Shown here: positions 49,520 through 57,836 of the stretch, piece after piece | How positions within the stretch are numbered: position 1 is the stretch's first letter | Layout of the letters: the number at the start of each line of letters is the position of its first letter | Assembly (NCBI GenBank): GCA_031363055.1 | Contig: JANLTP010000127.1 | Span: forward strand, 155,295-219,294 | Direction of reading: 5' to 3' | Origin: JANLTP01 sp031363055 | GTDB taxonomy: Bacteria; Pseudomonadota; Gammaproteobacteria; Burkholderiales; Burkholderiaceae_E | Length of the DNA stretch: 64,000 nt | Notes under the pieces: model-generated | What the model was told of the DNA's origin: nothing | Databases searched by the model: none | The model's input: only the letters and a program-made list of their open reading frames with translations | Translations under genes and position numbers: made by a program

Positions 49520-49668
49520 CGTGCACCCTCCAGGGTGAATGTTTAAGGCGCTCGGTCGGACGCGTTAGCGGTCGAGCGCTATGTGGAGGGTTTACGCAAA
49601 AGCTGTGCCCGTGCGCCAACCTAGCAGCACGTCGACGGCTCGGTTAGTTAGCGCTCAGCGTCAAAGGA

Positions 49669-50220
49669 TCAGGACTTTCCAAAGCGAACCTTTGCGGACG
49701 CAATGCAATTACTCTTGGCAGTTCCGACCAGCGCATCACATTTTTCAGTAGCAACACTGTAGTCGGCGTCACGCTTTTCGCTAGCGCCTTCTTTTCGGGC
49801 ATCACTGATCTGCCGATTAGCCTGGGCATCGACCCGCGCTTTGGTTTGCACGGCCTTGGCCTCCTTGACGCAGACATCCTTGTCGTTGCCGGCTTTGTCG
49901 TCACATTTTTCCTTTGCGACCGCGTACGCACCATCGGCCTTGACGAGGGCCACATTGGTTTGATCGGCCGGTTTATTGCTGTATTTGTACTGCAGCTCGG
50001 CACGAGCCAGTTTTTCGGACGCCTTGGCTTCCTCGACACAAACATCTTTTGCGTTGCCTTTCATCGAGGCGCACGCCGCTTTGGCAGTCTTGTACTGAGT
50101 GGTGATCTGGTTTTTCATTTCATAAAACTCCGCGTTCGACAGGTTCGCTGCCTGAGCCCAAGGCATGGTCAGCAACGCGGATGAGACAAAGCCGATCTGA
50201 ATGGCGTGGCGATAGTTCAT
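49669..50220 (-). CDS. Exported protein with three Cys-pair repeats
   Basis: A 183-residue exported protein: signal peptide ending MPWAQA, then a helical charged body with three related units, each with two cysteines (ACASMKGNAKDVCVEEAKA, KCDDKAGNDKDVCVKEAKA, KCDALVGTAKSNCIASAK). The paired cysteines would form disulfides in the periplasm. Similar proteins occur widely in betaproteobacteria; I know of no assigned function. GGATCC-rich leader; single gene. Confidence 0.8.
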   Translation of the reverse strand: MNYRHAIQIGFVSSALLTMPWAQAANLSNAEFYEMKNQITTQYKTAKAACASMKGNAKDVCVEEAKASEKLARAELQYKYSNKPADQTNVALVKADGAYAVAKEKCDDKAGNDKDVCVKEAKAVQTKARVDAQANRQISDARKEGASEKRDADYSVATEKCDALVGTAKSNCIASAKVRFGKS

Positions 50221-50467
50221 GGTGGATCCTTTTGTAGTGTGAGGAGGACAGAAATCCGCTTTCGAGGCGGAAGACTATCGCGCGCAGCGAAACCAGGCTG
50301 TCAGACCGAACCTTTGTCATCCGTAGTAGTAATCCTACCCATCGTCTGTCAGCCGTGTCCTACCCGGCAACGCTTGGTACTCCGACACGGCTCGTGTACG
50401 AGTTCCTACAGCGCCGCAATGCCCACGCTGCAATACTGGCCGAACTAAACCATAGGGGATCGCCATC

Positions 50468-50632
50468 ATGTTGCATTACGCCGTTGTGTTTTTTGTGATT
50501 GCCTTGATCGCCGCCGTGTTTGGCTTCGGCGGAATCGCTGCCGGTGCAGTGGATATTGGCAAGATCCTGTTCGTACTTTTTGCAGTTCTGTCCGTAGCGT
50601 CATTCTTGTTCGGTCAGTTCAGGAAAAAGTAG
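50468..50632 (+). CDS. DUF1328 small membrane protein
   Basis: A 54-residue protein beginning MLHYAVVFFVIALIAAVFGF, followed by GGIAAGAVDIGKILFVLFAVLSVASFLFG and a basic end. This is the DUF1328 (YtjA-like) pattern of two membrane helices with a GGIA turn. An AGGGGA ribosome site lies ahead of the ATG. These proteins are often found among general stress genes; molecular role unknown. First of four short membrane-related genes running to 51991. Confidence 0.88.
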   Translation: MLHYAVVFFVIALIAAVFGFGGIAAGAVDIGKILFVLFAVLSVASFLFGQFRKK

Positions 50633-50688
50633 TCACTCAATTCTTAAAATTACGCAACTCTTGGATTACTCAATAAAAGGAAATGCTC

Positions 50689-51069
50689 ATGAGCTACAAC
50701 ACCACTACCGAAGAATCGAACCGATTGGTCGACCGCGCTGCCCAATCGGCGGACGAGGCCATTAAAGCCACCAAAAGTTACGCTAACCATGCGCTGGACA
50801 GTGCCTCCAGTGTCGTTGACGAAGTTCGTCATGAGGCCGCTCCGTTATTTAACAACGTCACTGAGCAAGCGGGTGCGTTGGCGCAGCGCGGCGTCGACGC
50901 GGTGAAGGAGAGCAGTCAGCAATTACGCGAGAAGGCGCAGAAGGCCAGCGACACGACAGTCGGCTACATCAGCCAGGATCCGATCAAGGCAATGTTGATC
51001 GCTGCCGCGACCGGTGCGGCACTGATGGCACTGATCGGATTGATGGGTCGCTCGCGCGACCGCGGATAA
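50689..51069 (+). CDS. DUF883 (ElaB/YgaM-like) protein
   Basis: A 126-residue protein with a long helical, coiled-coil-like body (about 10-95) and one C-terminal membrane helix (AMLIAAATGAALMALIGLMG) after the conserved YISQDPIKA. This is the DUF883 arrangement; E. coli ElaB is a stress-induced inner-membrane protein that associates with ribosomes. ATG at 50689 is used because AAGGAA is well spaced from it; another ATG is two codons earlier. Part of the row of small stress-membrane genes. Confidence 0.88.
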   Translation: MSYNTTTEESNRLVDRAAQSADEAIKATKSYANHALDSASSVVDEVRHEAAPLFNNVTEQAGALAQRGVDAVKESSQQLREKAQKASDTTVGYISQDPIKAMLIAAATGAALMALIGLMGRSRDRG

Positions 51070-51086
51070 CCGCAATCGATGCGCCC

Positions 51087-51479
51087 ATGAGCTTCATCCT
51101 GCATCCGCTGCTTCGTCTGACAGCTACCGAACCTCATCTGCTGGCGGACCATGTTGAGGCTTATGCTGAACTCGTGGGAGCGCAAGCCTCAACGGCGCTG
51201 CTGGCCTGGAAACGCCGTACAGTATTCATGGCGGCTGGCCTTGGCCTGGGGGGTGTGGCAGTTTTGCTGGCCGGCATCGCAGTGATGTTCTGGGCAGTGA
51301 CACCCTTGGGTCAGATTCGTGAACCGGTTGCCTTGTTGGCCGTACCCTTGATTCCGGCAGTGGCCGCTATTGTTTGCTGGCTATTCGCCAGAAGTCAGCA
51401 GGTCTCCGGTATGTTCGACGAAATCAGAGATCAGATGCGTGCTGATCTGGCCATGTTGCGCGAAGCGGGTGCCGCTTGA
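51087..51479 (+). CDS. Phage-holin-like (Holin_X) membrane protein
   Basis: A 130-residue protein with two membrane helices (VFMAAGLGLGGVAVLLAGIAVMFW and EPVALLAVPLIPAVAAIVCWLF) and a charged C terminus, as in the holin-like family found in chromosomal stress clusters. There is no other phage gene nearby, so it is probably not a real lysis protein. It follows the DUF883 gene by 17 bases, and its stop overlaps the next start (TTGA). Confidence 0.8.
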   Translation: MSFILHPLLRLTATEPHLLADHVEAYAELVGAQASTALLAWKRRTVFMAAGLGLGGVAVLLAGIAVMFWAVTPLGQIREPVALLAVPLIPAVAAIVCWLFARSQQVSGMFDEIRDQMRADLAMLREAGAA

Positions 51480-51991
51480 GCGCAATCATGACGGCGAATT
51501 CCGAGCAATCGGAAAAACTGCGGGCATCGCGCGAGCGTTTGCGCTCGACGATGCTTGGGTATTCGGCCCCACGGCGCGATCCCAATACAAACGATCCGAG
51601 CTCATTTTCGAGTCTTCAGGATGCTCTTAAATCTATCCCTGGCGCGAGCATCGTAGTCGACGCGATCATGAGCTGGTGGGCGCAGCATCCGCTACGCAGC
51701 GCCACACTTCTGGTGGCAGGAGCCGCCAAAGTCGTCGCCAAGCCAATGGCGGAACGTAACCCGCTGGCGCTCATGTTTGGCATGGCAGTATTGGGAGCGC
51801 TGCTGGTTTGGAAGCGACCCTGGCGTTGGCTTTTGACACCCGCCTTGTTTGTGGGCCTGTTGCCGCAGCTCATGTCCAAGTTTGCGCAGCAAATGCCGAT
51901 TGAGTCGTGGTTGGCTGTCCTCCAGCCCCAACCGGAGGGGCCGCCTAAACCTGGCCTAAACGGATCCGCATCGACCCAGAAATTCAGTTGA
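51476..51991 (+). CDS. Hypothetical membrane protein of the stress operon
   Basis: A 171-residue protein: hydrophilic N terminus (ASRERLRSTMLGY), a middle PGASIVVDAIMSWWAQHPLRSATLLVAGAAK, and hydrophobic segments NPLALMFGMAVLGALLVW and LLTPALFVGLLPQL. The WWAQHPLR block is similar to chromosomal proteins located after DUF883 and holin-like genes. Start: TTG at 51476 overlapping the previous stop, or ATG at 51488. Last gene of the short membrane-gene operon. Confidence 0.72.
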   Translation: MSAIMTANSEQSEKLRASRERLRSTMLGYSAPRRDPNTNDPSSFSSLQDALKSIPGASIVVDAIMSWWAQHPLRSATLLVAGAAKVVAKPMAERNPLALMFGMAVLGALLVWKRPWRWLLTPALFVGLLPQLMSKFAQQMPIESWLAVLQPQPEGPPKPGLNGSASTQKFS

Positions 51992-52017
51992 CTACAAGCC
52001 GACGATAGCGAGTTGCC

Positions 52018-53931
52018 GTGTACACGAGCGATTCATTCAGTCGCAGCCTGTTTGAAAGCAGCCCGGATTGCGTCAAGATCATCGACGCCGATGGCCGGCT
52101 GTTGCAAATGAACGCAAACGGTTTGTGTGCGATGGAAATCGACAACTTTGCGCTGTTCGAAGGCAGCCCGTGGTGCGACATGTGGCCACCCGAGGCTCGC
52201 GAGGAACTGGTCGAGGCTCTAGCGTGCGCTCGCGCCGGCCGGGTGGCGCGATTCCAGCGTCAATGCCCTACCAACAAAGGGACTGATAAATGGTGGGATG
52301 TACTGGTTGCACCGATTCGGGATGCTAACGGGACGGTCATACGCTTCGTGTCAGTATCTCGCGACATCACGGATCTGAAGCGCGCCGAACTGCAAGTGCG
52401 TGAAGCGGAAGAACAGTTCCGCACCTTGGCCGACAACATCCCGCAGTTGGCCTGGATTGCGGACGCCGGTACCGACGGCCAGGTGCAATGGTTCAACAAA
52501 AGCTGGCTTGATTTCACTGGCGCTTCGTTGGAAGCGATGCAGGGATCAGGCTGGCGCTCGGTCCATCATCCCGATCACGCAGAACGCGTCATCATGAAAT
52601 TTGTCCACCATGTTCAGGAGGGCCTGGATTGGGAAGATACCTTTCCGCTACGCGGTAAAGATGGACAGTATCGCTGGTTCCTGTCGCGCATGAATGTAAT
52701 CCGCAGCAAGGCGGGTTCCGTCGTGCGGATCTTCGGCACCAACACCGATATCACCGAACAGCGTGCAATGGCGACGCAGTTGCAGCAACAAGCAGCAAAG
52801 TTGTCCGCCGCTGATCGGCGCAAAGACGACTTTCTGGCCACCTTGGCGCATGAATTACGAAATCCGCTCGCACCGATTCGCAATTCGCTGCGGGTGATGC
52901 GACTCGCGCCGGATAATCCGGCGACGGTCGAGCTCGCGGTCTCTGTCATGGAGCGACAACTCGGTCAAATGGTCCGGCTGGTGGACGATCTGCTCGACCT
53001 GAGTCGAATCAATAATGACAAACTGGAATTGCGACGCGAGCCGGTGGATTTGGCGACCGTCATTCTTAACGCGGTCGAGAGCAGCCGGTCTCTGATTGAC
53101 AACAATGGCTTGCAACTTACGATTGCGATGCCAGACAGGCCAATCATTTTGAACGCCGACCTGACCCGGCTTGCGCAGGTTTTCTTGAATCTGCTCAACA
53201 ATGCCGCCAAATTCACGGAACGCGGCGGTATGGTGAGTTTGAGCGTCGAACAACAGTACGATCATGCAGTAGTGAACATTACGGACACCGGCGTCGGTAT
53301 AGCGGCCAGCCACCTGCCCGGTATATTTGAGATGTTCGCGCAGGTGAAATCGCCATTGGAGCGATCGCAGGGCGGATTAGGCATAGGTTTGACGCTGGTT
53401 CGGCGTTTGGTCGAACTGCACGAAGGCCAAGTTGAAGTGCGAAGCCCTGGGCCAGGCTGCGGCAGTACGTTTACGGTGCGCTTGCCGGTTGTGTTGGTGC
53501 CGACGATCGCGCCGCGACCGGCGAGCGGCGATGAGCACAAAAGTTTGCCCGAGTCTCAATATCGTGTTCTGGTGGTCGACGACAATCAAGACGCCGCCAA
53601 CAGTCTGGCGACAATGCTGATGTTAGCGGGTCATGATACGCAGGCAGTCTACGACGGTGCGGCGGCCATTGATACAGCGGCGACCTATCTTCCGCACGTG
53701 CTGCTGCTCGACATCGGCTTGCCCGGCATCAATGGCTACGAAGTGGCACGATACGTTCGACAGCAATCGTGGGGCAAGGCCATGGTTCTATTGGCGTTGA
53801 CCGGTTGGGGCCAGGACGAGGATCGCCAACGATCACGTCAAGCCGGCTTCGACCACCATCTGGTCAAGCCGGTCGATCCGCTGCAATTGACGAAGCTACT
53901 CAACGCTTGCGTGCTGACTCTGCGCCCCTAA
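52018..53931 (+). CDS. PAS-domain hybrid sensor histidine kinase
   Basis: A 637-residue soluble hybrid kinase with a GTG start. Two PAS domains (about 5-125 and 130-255; IRFVSVSRDITDLKRAE and FNKSWLDFTGASLEAMQGSGW) are followed by HisKA (His near 278, LAHELRNPLAPIRNSLR), HATPase (NLLNNAAKFT, DTGVGI, GGLGIGLTL) and a receiver (Asp near 564, LLLDIGLPGINGYE; Lys in HHLVKPVDP). From the kinase core on it is closely similar to the kinase at 32415, so the two are paralogs. It starts 26 bases after the stress-membrane operon and may be read with it. Confidence 0.92.
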   Translation: MYTSDSFSRSLFESSPDCVKIIDADGRLLQMNANGLCAMEIDNFALFEGSPWCDMWPPEAREELVEALACARAGRVARFQRQCPTNKGTDKWWDVLVAPIRDANGTVIRFVSVSRDITDLKRAELQVREAEEQFRTLADNIPQLAWIADAGTDGQVQWFNKSWLDFTGASLEAMQGSGWRSVHHPDHAERVIMKFVHHVQEGLDWEDTFPLRGKDGQYRWFLSRMNVIRSKAGSVVRIFGTNTDITEQRAMATQLQQQAAKLSAADRRKDDFLATLAHELRNPLAPIRNSLRVMRLAPDNPATVELAVSVMERQLGQMVRLVDDLLDLSRINNDKLELRREPVDLATVILNAVESSRSLIDNNGLQLTIAMPDRPIILNADLTRLAQVFLNLLNNAAKFTERGGMVSLSVEQQYDHAVVNITDTGVGIAASHLPGIFEMFAQVKSPLERSQGGLGIGLTLVRRLVELHEGQVEVRSPGPGCGSTFTVRLPVVLVPTIAPRPASGDEHKSLPESQYRVLVVDDNQDAANSLATMLMLAGHDTQAVYDGAAAIDTAATYLPHVLLLDIGLPGINGYEVARYVRQQSWGKAMVLLALTGWGQDEDRQRSRQAGFDHHLVKPVDPLQLTKLLNACVLTLRP

Positions 53932-54525
53932 GGATTGGCCCGTACTTCCCAGATTACGTTACCGACATCATCGGCTACCAGAACGCTGCCGGTCTTGCTC
54001 AACGCGACACCGACCGGGCGACCATACGCGCGGCCGTCTTCGCTCAAGAATCCGGTCAATACATCGACTGCGTTTTCCTTTGACGGCTTGCCCGCTTCAA
54101 AAGGCACAAAAATGACCTTGTAACCGCTCAGGGGCCGGCGATTCCAGGAGCCGTGTTGACCGATGAACATGCCGTTGGCGAATCGTTTGGGCAGTGAAGT
54201 CCCCGACGATTGCGCCAAACCTAACGAGGCCGTGTGTGCACCGAGCGCATAGTCGGGAAGCAGCGCACTCGCCACGGCTTGCGGGTCTTGCGGCTGCACG
54301 CGTTCGTCAACATCGTGTTGCCTCAACCGGCACGGGGCTCACTCCATTTGCCCAACCCTGTGCCGGTGCAATCTTGACAGTCGGTATGAGCGTGCTGCGC
54401 GGTGCGGGAAGTTGCGGTTCTGGCCCCATGCCTGCTGAGACAGGCAACGTTGCCTGTCCGATACAGGACGCGAGTCCCAGTACTGAACCGCTCAGGACCA
54501 GACTTTGCAAGGCCAGTTTCTTCAT
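53928..54525 (-). pseudogene. Sorbosone-type dehydrogenase lipoprotein, internally deleted and frameshifted
   Basis: The N-terminal part starts at the ATG at 54525 (AGGGG site ahead) with a lipoprotein signal ending GLASC and then LPAPRSTLIPTVKIAPAQGW. Near 54310-54326 the frame shifts by one and the text jumps to the family's C-terminal part: QHDVDERVQPQDP, PDYALGAHTASLGLA, GQHGSWNRRPLSGYKVIFVPF, GRPVGVALSKTGSVLVADDVGNVIW. Roughly 250 propeller residues are missing, so it cannot be an active enzyme. The stop codon overlaps the end of the convergent hybrid kinase. An intact distant relative is at 23530-24672. Confidence 0.85.
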
Positions 54526-54544
54526 CGAGTGTTTACCCCTGTAT

Positions 54545-55066
54545 TCAGGGCGCAAGACTTGGCACAGGCTTCGATAATCCAGTCAGCGTGTCGTGGTCTC
54601 CCATGCCGATCGGCTTGGCGGCCACGATCGACGCCGCAACCGCAAACATTCTCACCATCTTGCTGTGCTTGGAATCCCAATATTCGGCGCTATCCGGTAT
54701 GAACTTCAACAACGCCAGGTTGGCCGAATCTGGGCCGTCGGGGAACCAAGGGCGCGCAAATGGCGTCCACAAACGTTCATTCATGGCGTGATCAGCAATG
54801 ATTTCTCCGCGACCAGCCATTGACACATAACAGGAGTTGCCAGGGTCGGCGAAGCTCAAGTTGACTTTCGCCAATTGGTCGCCCTTGGAGGAGAACAAAT
54901 CGGTGAAGAACCAGATGGCGCCGTGGACATCCATTTCAAGCGCCGCCATTGGACGGCTTGTCAAAGTGCCATCACTTTGCGGTGTGGTAAGCATGGCCAC
55001 TGACTGGTCTGCCAGCAACTTGGCCAATTGAATCAGTTCTGGTGTTTTTTGAGTTTCGGTCTTCAT
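54545..55066 (-). CDS. Pyridoxamine-phosphate-oxidase-fold (general stress 26-like) protein
   Basis: A 173-residue split-barrel flavin-binding protein: VAMLTTPQSDGTLTSRPMAALEMDVHGAIWFFTD and the following KGDQLAKVNLSFADPGNSCYVSMAGRGEII match the general stress protein 26 group within the pyridoxamine-phosphate-oxidase clan. Members bind FMN, FAD or F420 and most have no known substrate. No signal peptide. It sits upstream of, and in the same direction as, the pseudogene, and downstream of a tiny membrane-peptide gene. Confidence 0.88.
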   Translation of the reverse strand: MKTETQKTPELIQLAKLLADQSVAMLTTPQSDGTLTSRPMAALEMDVHGAIWFFTDLFSSKGDQLAKVNLSFADPGNSCYVSMAGRGEIIADHAMNERLWTPFARPWFPDGPDSANLALLKFIPDSAEYWDSKHSKMVRMFAVAASIVAAKPIGMGDHDTLTGLSKPVPSLAP

Positions 55067-55078
55067 TCGGCTTTCCTG

Positions 55079-55153
55079 TTAATGAACGAACAATGCAATC
55101 AGAATAATGATGGGAATGGGAATTCCCAGAAATAGCAAAAGTAGTGAACGCAT
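55079..55153 (-). CDS. 24-residue single-helix membrane peptide
   Basis: A complete 25-codon frame (ATG to TAA) encodes a peptide starting MRSLLLLFLGIPIP, almost entirely one hydrophobic helix and ending LFVH. A GGAGGG ribosome site with good spacing precedes the ATG, unusually strong for a chance frame. Short peptides with an LLGIPIP core recur next to stress genes in other proteobacteria as far as I recall. It lies 12 bases upstream of the split-barrel gene and is probably co-transcribed with it. Confidence 0.65.
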   Translation of the reverse strand: MRSLLLLFLGIPIPIIILIALFVH

Positions 55154-55186
55154 GGAGCCCTCCCTGATGGCAATCGTGAAATAAGT

Positions 55187-56161
55187 CTAAAGATCGCGAC
55201 GTCGTCCGCCATAAGTGGCAGCCAGACTGGCCGCAAAAGCGCCCATGAGCAGCGATATGAATATCCACAAGGCAAGGTAAGCAGACGCCTTGCGGGCCTT
55301 GTCAGCAAGCGCTCGAGTCTCTGCCTCAACGGCTTTCAGATCCGACTGCAGCCGGGCGTAGCGGTCGGTTACCCGCTTTTCGGCATCGACCTGCGACAGG
55401 CCGGTCCGCGTGGCCACCAGTTGGGCAACATGCTTGAGATCATCAGCGGGCAACAACCCGCCGCGCATCGAGTTCGAGAAAATTCGCACGACCTCGGCAT
55501 TCGTGGTGGTATTGGTGTTGGAATTGGCAGTAGCGCTGGTCGTTGCAGATGAGGCTTCATTCGGCTGGCCACTCGCCACCCCGCCCGACGCGTCTTTGCG
55601 AAATAGTGAATCGATGAAATATTCCGCAGAGGGTGTTGTGCCTGCAGCACCGATCGCTTTCGATACGGTGTCGCTGCCGGCCAATCCACCCACGGCTGCG
55701 CCACCGGCCTGGACACCGCCGTTGATGATTGAACCAATAACGCTGGTCAACAACGCGGCGCTCAGCAGGGAGGCAACCGCCCAAGCCAGAAAACCGTGTG
55801 CGGTATCGCGAAAGTAGACCTCATCAGGGTGCGAAGCCAGCCAGCGGGCCCGCAACCGGCCAGCCAGATAACCGCCAGCCGCCGCCGCGATCACCTGCGT
55901 CAAGGTAATCCACAAAATGCCTGAAATACCCAAAGTGGTCGCTGCGACGCCATCGTTCTTCCACGGTGACACCGACGATAGACCGAGTCCAGTCCCTAAA
56001 ATCAGCAAGATCAGCGACAGAGCTGCGGCAGCAGTCGCACCGGCCAGCACCGCACCCCAGGAAATGGCGCTTGAGTGCCCGCCAGAGTCATCCGGGGCTG
56101 TCAGTGTCGAGGTGCGATTACGCGTCATTTCATTAGCCGTCAAAGTACCGGGCAAGGCCAT
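55187..56161 (-). CDS. Hypothetical multi-helix membrane protein
   Basis: A 324-residue protein: ISWGAVLAGATAAAALSLILLILGTGLGLSS, a second helix pair (GISGILWITLTQVIAAAAGGYLAGRL, GFLAWAVASLLSAALLTSVIG) and a C-terminal helix (LALWIFISLLMGAFAASLAATYGGRRRD). A long polar region (about 150-285) with an N/T-rich stretch and coiled coil lies between. The SWGAVLAG...GGYLAGRLR pattern is shared with conserved proteobacterial membrane proteins of unknown function. An ATG 11 codons later (56128) is an alternative start. Confidence 0.78.
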   Translation of the reverse strand: MALPGTLTANEMTRNRTSTLTAPDDSGGHSSAISWGAVLAGATAAAALSLILLILGTGLGLSSVSPWKNDGVAATTLGISGILWITLTQVIAAAAGGYLAGRLRARWLASHPDEVYFRDTAHGFLAWAVASLLSAALLTSVIGSIINGGVQAGGAAVGGLAGSDTVSKAIGAAGTTPSAEYFIDSLFRKDASGGVASGQPNEASSATTSATANSNTNTTTNAEVVRIFSNSMRGGLLPADDLKHVAQLVATRTGLSQVDAEKRVTDRYARLQSDLKAVEAETRALADKARKASAYLALWIFISLLMGAFAASLAATYGGRRRDL

Positions 56162-56200
56162 AGGGAATCCAGTGGAAGTAGTAGAGAAAAGCGGCGGCGA

Positions 56201-57109
56201 TCAAGCCGCTGCACTGTTCAAAAATTGCAAGCCCTGCAAAACCGGACGATAGCGTGTCGATCCGGCTGCGGCCGCGTTCACCATCTTTGAGTCAGCGGGT
56301 AGCAAGCGTTGATATTCCTTCTTGACTACCGCATAACATTCACAACTGCGCTTTTCCAAGCCACTGCGGTCGAGCACCGAGATACGGCCTCGGCTGTAGC
56401 TGATCAGCTCCAACTCTTGTAACCTCAGTGCCGCCGCCGTGACGCCCTCGCGTCGAACGCCAAGCATGCCCGCAATGCGCTCCTGGGTGACCACAATTTC
56501 GTTGCCGGACTGAAGATCGAGACTCTGAAGCAGTCGCCGGCAAAGCTGCTGATCGACAGCATGGTAGCGATTGCACATCGCTGTTTGCGCCGTTTGAGTG
56601 ATCAGCGCCTGAGTGTATTTAAGGAGCAGCGCCAGCACCGCACCGCCCCGTTCAAACTCGGACTTGATGATTCTGGAATTGAGCCGGAAACCTCGGCCAG
56701 CAGTCTGAACCACCGCACGATTCGGCGTCGAATCGCCACCCATCAGCAATGACATGCCCACCAGTCCATCATTGCCGATGACCGCTACTTCTCCCGTCGA
56801 GCCGTTCTCCATGACATAGAGAAGCGACACTACAGCGCTGGTCGGGAAGTAGACATGTCGCAAACAATCACCGGATTCGCTGAGCACCTTGCCCACTGGC
56901 ATCTCGACCAGCTCGAGAAACGGTAACAGCCGTTGACGCTCCGCGTCGGGCATGGAGGCCAGCAACCAATTCGATTTCGGATTCGAAGCCTTTGTCAGCG
57001 TCGCGACCGGAGCACATGCCGTGGCGTTGACTAACCACTCCTTCATCGTGGCGTAAGCGCCGTGATGCGACGGAGTATCTGAGGAGGTATCACGATTCTC
57101 TAGGAACAT
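56201..57109 (-). CDS. Crp/Fnr-family transcription regulator
   Basis: A 302-residue regulator: cyclic-nucleotide-type sensor barrel (about 50-165: MPVGKVLSESGDCLRHVYFPTSAVVSLLY, GEVAVIGNDGLVGMSLLMGG), a dimer helix, and a winged helix-turn-helix (VTQERIAGMLGVRREGVTAAALRLQELELISYSRGRI). No Fnr-type N-terminal cysteine cluster, so not an iron-sulfur oxygen sensor. I chose the ATG at 57109, which has a GAGGGGAG site and does not overlap the upstream gene; the frame is open to 57190. It is flanked by stress and envelope genes and may control some of them. Confidence 0.9.
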   Translation of the reverse strand: MFLENRDTSSDTPSHHGAYATMKEWLVNATACAPVATLTKASNPKSNWLLASMPDAERQRLLPFLELVEMPVGKVLSESGDCLRHVYFPTSAVVSLLYVMENGSTGEVAVIGNDGLVGMSLLMGGDSTPNRAVVQTAGRGFRLNSRIIKSEFERGGAVLALLLKYTQALITQTAQTAMCNRYHAVDQQLCRRLLQSLDLQSGNEIVVTQERIAGMLGVRREGVTAAALRLQELELISYSRGRISVLDRSGLEKRSCECYAVVKKEYQRLLPADSKMVNAAAAGSTRYRPVLQGLQFLNSAAA

Positions 57110-57122
57110 GACTACTCCCCTC

Positions 57123-57386
57123 TCACGGACGCTTGGCTGAAGGATCTTCCCCTTTGGACCGCTCGAGACCTTTCTGTTCCGCTGCCTCAAGCTCCTTCGC
57201 TTCTTTGGCGGAAGGCGGCGCCGCCTTCTTTACAGCATCGTCAACTTTGTCGGCTTCGACAAATTTCTTGGTTGCCTCGTTGTATCGACGCGCGCTTTCA
57301 TAGTCGCCTTCGCCTTTGATCTTTGATAGGTCCGGAGACGCTGTCACCGGCGGGACGTTAGATACATTTTTGTTTGACTCGCTCAT
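57123..57386 (-). CDS. Small charged hypothetical protein
   Basis: An 87-residue, Lys/Glu/Ala-rich helical protein without membrane or signal segments. The piece GEGDYESARRYNEATKKFVEADKVDDAVKKAAP recurs in short proteobacterial proteins of unknown function. An AGAGGT ribosome site precedes the ATG. It ends 13 bases before the Crp/Fnr-type gene and is probably in the same transcript. Confidence 0.72.
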   Translation of the reverse strand: MSESNKNVSNVPPVTASPDLSKIKGEGDYESARRYNEATKKFVEADKVDDAVKKAAPPSAKEAKELEAAEQKGLERSKGEDPSAKRP

Positions 57387-57412
57387 CGTGGCACCTCTTT
57401 ATCTGCAATGTT

Positions 57413-57428
57413 TGGCACCGCTTGTGCC
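57413..57428. promoter_or_regulatory. Palindrome GGCAC-N5-GTGCC
   Basis: The sequence TGGCACCGCTTGTGCC holds a perfect five-base inverted repeat in the gap between divergent genes. It also has the GG/GC spacing of a sigma-54 promoter, but its -12 part (GTGCC) is poor. More likely a regulator site or small hairpin. Confidence 0.3.
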
Positions 57429-57611
57429 GCCTGGTAAAGATAGACCGAGCCCTGCAGTCAAGACGCCGGACGAGATCGCAACTTCATGTCGGAGATCACC
57501 TTATGGGCTGTGCGCGTTGTCCGACAGGCCAGCAGGACTTTGGCCGATGGCCGATCGACGGCTGGTTCCTTAAGCTTGACACTTGAAGTTTCTATAAAAA
57601 AGGATGCCCTC

Positions 57612-57836
57612 ATGTTTACCAGCCCAAGCGCCTCGAGTGATTCGTTCCAAACCGTTGCCCTGAACCAGCACTCGTTTGAACTCGGCAAACATTTACGTGA
57701 GTGCGAGCAGGCACGCGGTCGTCTGTTCTCGCTGTACCGACTCAGCGAGCGAGTTCATCAATTGATCGCACCACGACTCTATACAACCGTGTTGGCAACC
57801 GGAGCATTGATCTATCTCGCACTGGCCTGGACTTGA
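57612..57836 (+). CDS. Small protein with one C-terminal membrane helix
   Basis: A 74-residue protein: a charged N-terminal half (ELGKHLRECEQARGRLFSLYRLSERV) and a C-terminal helix (YTTVLATGALIYLALAW). AAGGA precedes the ATG at 57612; the frame is open to 57486, but the upstream part does not look natural. Its stop is followed immediately by the AsmA-type start (TGAATG), so the two are translationally coupled. No family recognised. Confidence 0.65.
   Translation: MFTSPSASSDSFQTVALNQHSFELGKHLRECEQARGRLFSLYRLSERVHQLIAPRLYTTVLATGALIYLALAWT

Noticed and set aside
49644..50045. Second minus-strand frame overlapping the Cys-repeat protein gene
   Set aside because: It is a shifted frame of the exported repeat protein, Arg/Pro-rich, with no start signal; the frame at 49669-50220 has a clean signal peptide.
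51087..51479. Holin-like gene as a sign of a prophage
   Set aside because: No capsid, tail, integrase or lysin genes are nearby; holin-like proteins of this family are common in chromosomal stress clusters.
57413..57428. Palindrome with sigma-54-like spacing as a promoter
   Set aside because: The -12 part reads GTGCC and the nearest downstream start on that strand is about 180 bases away; a regulator site is more likely.
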